Part shown: positions 60,691 to 64,000 of the stretch, piece after piece
How positions within the stretch are numbered: position 1 is the stretch's first letter
How the letters are laid out: each line of letters opens with the position of its first letter
NCBI GenBank assembly: GCA_010909725.1
Contig: JAACMV010000016.1
Location: forward strand, 186,001 to 250,000
Direction: 5' to 3'
Source: Picochlorum sp. 'celeri'
Lineage: Eukaryota; Chlorophyta; Trebouxiophyceae
Length of the DNA: 64,000 nucleotides
Position numbers and translations under genes: made by a program
The notes under the pieces: generated by a model
Told to the model about the DNA's origin: nothing
Database searches by the model: none
Seen by the model: only the letters and a program-made list of their open reading frames with translations

Positions 60691-61304
60691 TTAGTAGAAT
60701 CCAGTCTTGTTCTTCTTTGCCTCAGCAAAATCCACAACATTCTCCACAATGTTCATGGTCTTGTTGACCTTCCACTCAATAATGTTTCCTGTGATGTTGA
60801 GCAAAGTCTCAAAAGCATCAGCAGTCTTGTTCTTCACCAAACCGAGCTTGGTTGCCAAAGCATCCCAAACATCGCCCTTGTCCATGGTGTCAACAACGAC
60901 CACACCTCTGCTCTTGTTCAACTTGTTTTCCCAGAACTGGGAGGTCTTGTTCTTCTTGGCGTCCCACTTCTCGGCAATGTTCTCCAAAGCATTAGTTGTC
61001 TTGTTCACCTTCCACTCCCACACGTCGCTTGTGAGATTGAGGATGCTCCCGACCAAGTCGAGCTTGATATCGAGCAAGTCAACCTTGTTTCCAACGTCCA
61101 GGAGGTAGGCCTTCATGTCTCCCACTGCAAAACAATACAAAGAAAAGAAGAATTAGACATAGAATGAGGCACAGAACACAACTACCAGGAACCTGCGAGC
61201 AACGCCGAGGTAGCTACCTGTTTTAACAACGCACCAGACTTGAGCTGTGGCTGAGCAGCAGCGCATGCCATAATGGCAGCAAACACGATCAATGTCTTGT
61301 TCAT
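60691..61304 (-). CDS. Secreted protein with repeated N-glycosylation sequons
   Basis: Exon 1 is 61304-61235 (ATG at 61304; signal peptide MNKTLIVFAAIMACAAAQ) and exon 2 is 61124-60691, joined in phase through a GTGCGT donor and a TTGCAG acceptor (110-nt intron). The 167-residue product is helical and carries eight N-x-S/T sequons, mostly N-K-T. A repeated unit is visible: WEWKVNKTTNALENIAEKWD, then KKNKTSQFWE; and IEWKVNKTMNIVENVVDFAE, then KKNKTGFY. No family is recognised. The exon layout (signal peptide, then a GTGCGT donor in phase 1) matches that of the fasciclin gene at 20807. Confidence 0.75.
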
Positions 61305-61957
61305 GATGATATAATTCAATATTAAAACAACTAAAGTCAAGAGAAATGCTAATATGAATTTTGTTTGAACATCTGGAGGGGTCTTCGGCGGCTTTATACA
61401 TCGAGTCAACGAAAATAGGCGCGATTGGTTCGACCGACAGAGGTCTTGCCTCGATCACATCGCCACGCACCTTCCGGCCAGGTGGCAAATTCAAACAGGT
61501 ATTCGATCATACAAAGGATTGACAACTTTTCGTAGACATGGGAGCGGCTCTGGCTGCATCGGTTCTGTGCTGTGCAATGCCTTATGCATCTGTGTGGAGA
61601 GATCCAGAGTCGCCAAACCGGTGCATCACCTTGCATCTGGCACAACTTGCAGTGCAGGTGGCCATGACGATGCAAGGCAACACGCACATCCGTACTTTTC
61701 TTTGAGTTGTTGGCAAACCATGCATCATTTGAAGAAGAAAATTGGCAGTCATGCGCTATTACATTGCCGTTGCCCCCCGTTATTGTAGCCTATTCCAAAG
61801 TCGATGGGAAGTCCATCTGTCACTGCCATATTTTGAAAATTGTACAAATCATGATGATTGTTCACACGGACATTGTGAGGTCAGTGAGCATACTATATTC
61901 AGTATTTAACGTTATTTGTATCTGATAGGTCATCCAAACGCGATACACGGCCTCAAC
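61305..61957. other. Intergenic region upstream of DCC1
   Basis: About 650 bp. A 55-codon plus frame at 61538-61705 starts MGAALAASVLCCAMPYASVW and could encode a small secreted protein, but it has no supporting feature. The rest is the divergent promoter region. No RNA gene seen. Confidence 0.35.
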
Positions 61958-63349
61958 ATGTCTTTGGATGTCCCGAAGATTGGAGGGAGCAGAATATTGC
62001 GGTATCAGGACACGTTGCAGCATGATTTGAAACTTGTAGAAGTATCTAATGATATTATCCAAGAATTAATGGAAGATCGGTGCGTGCTGCCACAAGTGAG
62101 CATTCAAATTCAATTCAAATTTGGAATTCGATGCCTGCCCTGAATAGATCTACATCTATCCTATTGTTGCTACTGTTTTTGAATCTTCAGGATTGTATTC
62201 AAAGGATGTGAGAACGAGGAGGCTGTATTGTGTTCCGCGACCAATACCTATCGCGTGAGGGAGGTGGAAACGACCAATTTGGTCATGCTGATTGAAGACC
62301 CATCACTACCAGACTCTGCTGCATCTCAAGACATGATTGACGCGAGCGATGCAGATCCTAGCACATCGTATATGGGTAGGGCCACACAGCAGGCGATGTT
62401 GGATCAAGGCAGCAGTGGCCACGAGCCTGTGACTGTAACAGCGCTGGTCAATGCTCACCTTGAGCTGACTCGAATGAAGCCCAGGCTCCACACACTCGAC
62501 CGTCTGTTAAAAGAAACACACGTTATTCGAGATATAACTTCAGAAGACGGAGCCGACTCACAGATGCCTGCCGGAGAGGATTGGGAGACACTTGTAGATA
62601 CTGTTCAGGCGAGTCCCAAGGAAATATCTCAAGCGCTGCAGGAGATTGATGCGGTAAGAATTCGAGGTACATGGATGGGTGTCTCTCAAGAAGCATTTTC
62701 CATGTTTGTAAAGATTCTTCTGCTGACAATCACAGAGCAGGGGTGGACGTTGGGCAACGTACCAGACATTCCTTTGGCAGAGGAACTGGAAAAGAATGGG
62801 GTATGTGGCCAATTGACGCTTCAACTCTTGCATAGAATATCGACAGGACAGGAAACAAATATGGTGAATATGATTGAAGAACTTGATAGAGAAGACTGGA
62901 GGGAGAGAGAGACCAGGCTGTATGCCCTGGATGTCAGGCACGTGTGCAAACACGTGGGCATTGGGATACTCTTGGAACAGCAACATTGGGACAACTTGGA
63001 TGAGTTCATGGCAGCATGGAAGTCTGCTCTACCTGAAGATATCAAACCTACGTCTGACATGCTACGAGGAGAGTGTTTGGTGATACGATTACCACCGCGA
63101 AAAGATGTGATTGGAGAGCAGCTTGAACAATTTTCCATTCAAAAGTTATCTGAAACAGAACTGCCCCGCGACCCCGAGGACCGATTCGATCACCTCTTTC
63201 GAATCCAAAAGGAATGGACATTTGATCAAGTTCAGCCATACATCCACAACCTCATCGACGAGGGCCAGACAGAAGAGGAGCTGTTACTGCAGTATGCCAG
63301 GCCAAGTCAGACTCGCCCAGAGGATGAGACCACCTACACAGCTCGGTGA
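61958..63349 (+). CDS. DSCC1: Sister chromatid cohesion protein DCC1
   Basis: Exon 1 is 61958-62079 (ATG at 61958) and exon 2 is 62191-63349, with a 111-nt intron (GTGCGT donor, CTTCAG acceptor). The 426-residue product shows the DCC1 pattern: an N-terminal segment ending in the split Arg and IVFKGCENEEAVLCSATNTY (a beta-domain typical of DCC1), REVETTNLVMLIEDP, and a C-terminal winged-helix part with RIQKEWTFDQVQPYIHNLID. DCC1 with CTF8 and CTF18 forms the alternative clamp loader for sister chromatid cohesion and replication. It is followed 72 bp later by TAF6 on the same strand. Confidence 0.88.
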
Positions 63350-63421
63350 TGAAGATCCTGTATTCACCCACCCCAGCCACCATTATTCATAATTTATATT
63401 AATGTATGTAACTTCAGTAGT

Positions 63422-64000
63422 ATGAATGCGGTGAGAATAGAGTTTGCTGAATCAGTAGCAGAGAGCCTTGGCATCACTGCTACGAAAGAGGCTCTCCGCT
63501 CGCTCGCATCAGACGTTGATTATAAACTCAGGGAAATTGTAGAGGTACGAAAACAGGTAGCAGTTCGAGGATATGCTGCAAGGCAGGGACTGACCTGCGT
63601 CATTTTTTTTATTCAGCACGCCAAGAAAATTGCTAGAAAGTCGAGGAGATCTACGATTAACGCTGATGACATCAACAATGCATTCCGAAATTTGAATATT
63701 GAGGTACGTGGTTTAGATGGGGTAGTGACGAGGGATGTCTATGACAGGAATTGGTGGAATATTGCAGCCAGTGTATGGGCTTTCAAATACGTCAGACCCA
63801 TTCCGATTTGCGAAATTAGCGGGCCATGCGCAGGCTCTTCGTGTAGAGGATCCGATCATTCCTTTGGATGCTGCATTGGAGAAGGCACTGCCTCCTCCTC
63901 CATGGGAGGCTGGGGTGCGAATTCATTGGTTGTCCATTCATGGGGTGCAGCCAAATATCCCTGAAAACGTGCCCATGTTACCTCCTGAGCATCGTCCTAA
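63422..64000 (+). CDS. TAF6: TFIID subunit TAF6 (5' part, runs off the window)
   Basis: Exons 63422-63544, 63617-63703 and 63768-64000 (window end), with introns of 72 and 64 nt. Exon 1 and 2 together encode the histone fold (SVAESLGITATKEALRSLAS, DYKLREIVE, HAKKIARKSRRSTINADDIN, NAFRNLNIE) that pairs with TAF9; exon 3 begins PVYGLSNTSDPFRFAKLAGH, the family sequence right after the fold, and continues with the DUF1546 region (PPPPWEAGVRIHWLSIHGVQ). Reading straight on without splicing gives a false 180-codon frame. TAF6 is a core TFIID/SAGA-type coactivator subunit. Confidence 0.95.

Noticed and set aside
61420..61445. GGTTCGACCGA near 61427 resembles a tRNA B box
   Set aside because: No A box or acceptor stem on either side in either order.
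61538..61705. 55-codon frame with a signal-like N-terminus
   Set aside because: No supporting neighbour, domain or splice context; length is within chance expectation.
63545..63964. Straight-through 180-codon frame from the TAF6 start
   Set aside because: The middle and end read through two introns with consensus donors and acceptors; splicing restores the conserved TAF6 sequence (REIVE-HAKK and NLNIE-PVYG).
1..64000. CRISPR arrays, prokaryotic operons, ribosome-binding sites
   Set aside because: None seen; the sequence is eukaryotic nuclear DNA with spliceosomal introns.

Overview
This is nuclear DNA of a photosynthetic eukaryote, most likely an early-branching (prasinophyte-like) green alga. 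The evidence is an LHCII chlorophyll a/b protein with a simple chloroplast transit peptide, a plant-type short TOM22/TOM9, plant-style RBP45/47 and TCP11 proteins, hydroxyproline-rich-type Ser-Pro linkers, and a circularly permuted tRNA gene, a gene form reported from red algae, prasinophytes and nucleomorphs. The species assignment is inference. Gene density is high: about 37 protein genes in 64 kb, mostly with zero to two short introns. I rebuilt 18 introns by joining reading frames. Their 5' splice sites are GT-R-C-G-T or GT-R-T-G-T, and none has the usual A at +4.

Layout. 0.4-9.8 kb: a membrane protein and TCP11 converge on an intact 653-bp Harbinger/Tourist-like MITE (33-bp perfect inverted repeats, TAA target duplication); then an MFS transporter, a plastid methyltransferase-like protein and a triple-RRM protein. 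10.2-17 kb: three tandem paralogues encoding secreted PAN/apple-like, poly-proline-linker proteins. Two end in a PA14-like module and the third in an unrelated Cys-rich module. Each paralogue is followed by a decayed copy of the 3' end of the neighbouring RIO2 kinase gene, which records how the array arose. 17-20.2 kb: RIO2 (40S maturation) and Notchless/NLE (60S maturation) are divergent. 20.5 kb: permuted tRNA-Cys(GCA). 20.8-28 kb: a fasciclin protein, DCP1, ALG5, a truncated haemoglobin, a GDSL/TBL-like esterase and a helicase-associated-domain protein. 28-34 kb: a giant G8/beta-helix secreted protein, an RRM protein, an EVE protein and acylphosphatase. 34.5-42.7 kb: RAD16, plastid adenylate kinase, a GT14-like transferase and an unknown acidic protein. 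43-46.7 kb: TOM9, SDHAF3 and an OSCA channel packed head-to-tail with 62- and 20-bp spacers. 47-53.5 kb: LHCII, an alpha/beta hydrolase, dihydroxyacetone kinase and a two-HMG-box protein. 53.5-64 kb: a coiled-coil membrane protein, a Golgi transferase-like protein, a plastid SDR, a degenerate PTH2-like protein, DDX55/Spb4, a sequon-rich secreted protein, DCC1 and the start of TAF6, which runs off the window.

The genes do not form one pathway. Recurrent themes are ribosome biogenesis (RIO2, NLE, DDX55), secretory and extracellular glycoproteins (ALG5, GT14-like, TBL-like, G8, fasciclin, PAN/PA14), and mitochondrial or plastid housekeeping. The most notable items are the permuted tRNA-Cys, the MITE placed between two stop codons, the PAN/PA14 array with its RIO2 scars, and the splice-donor consensus.
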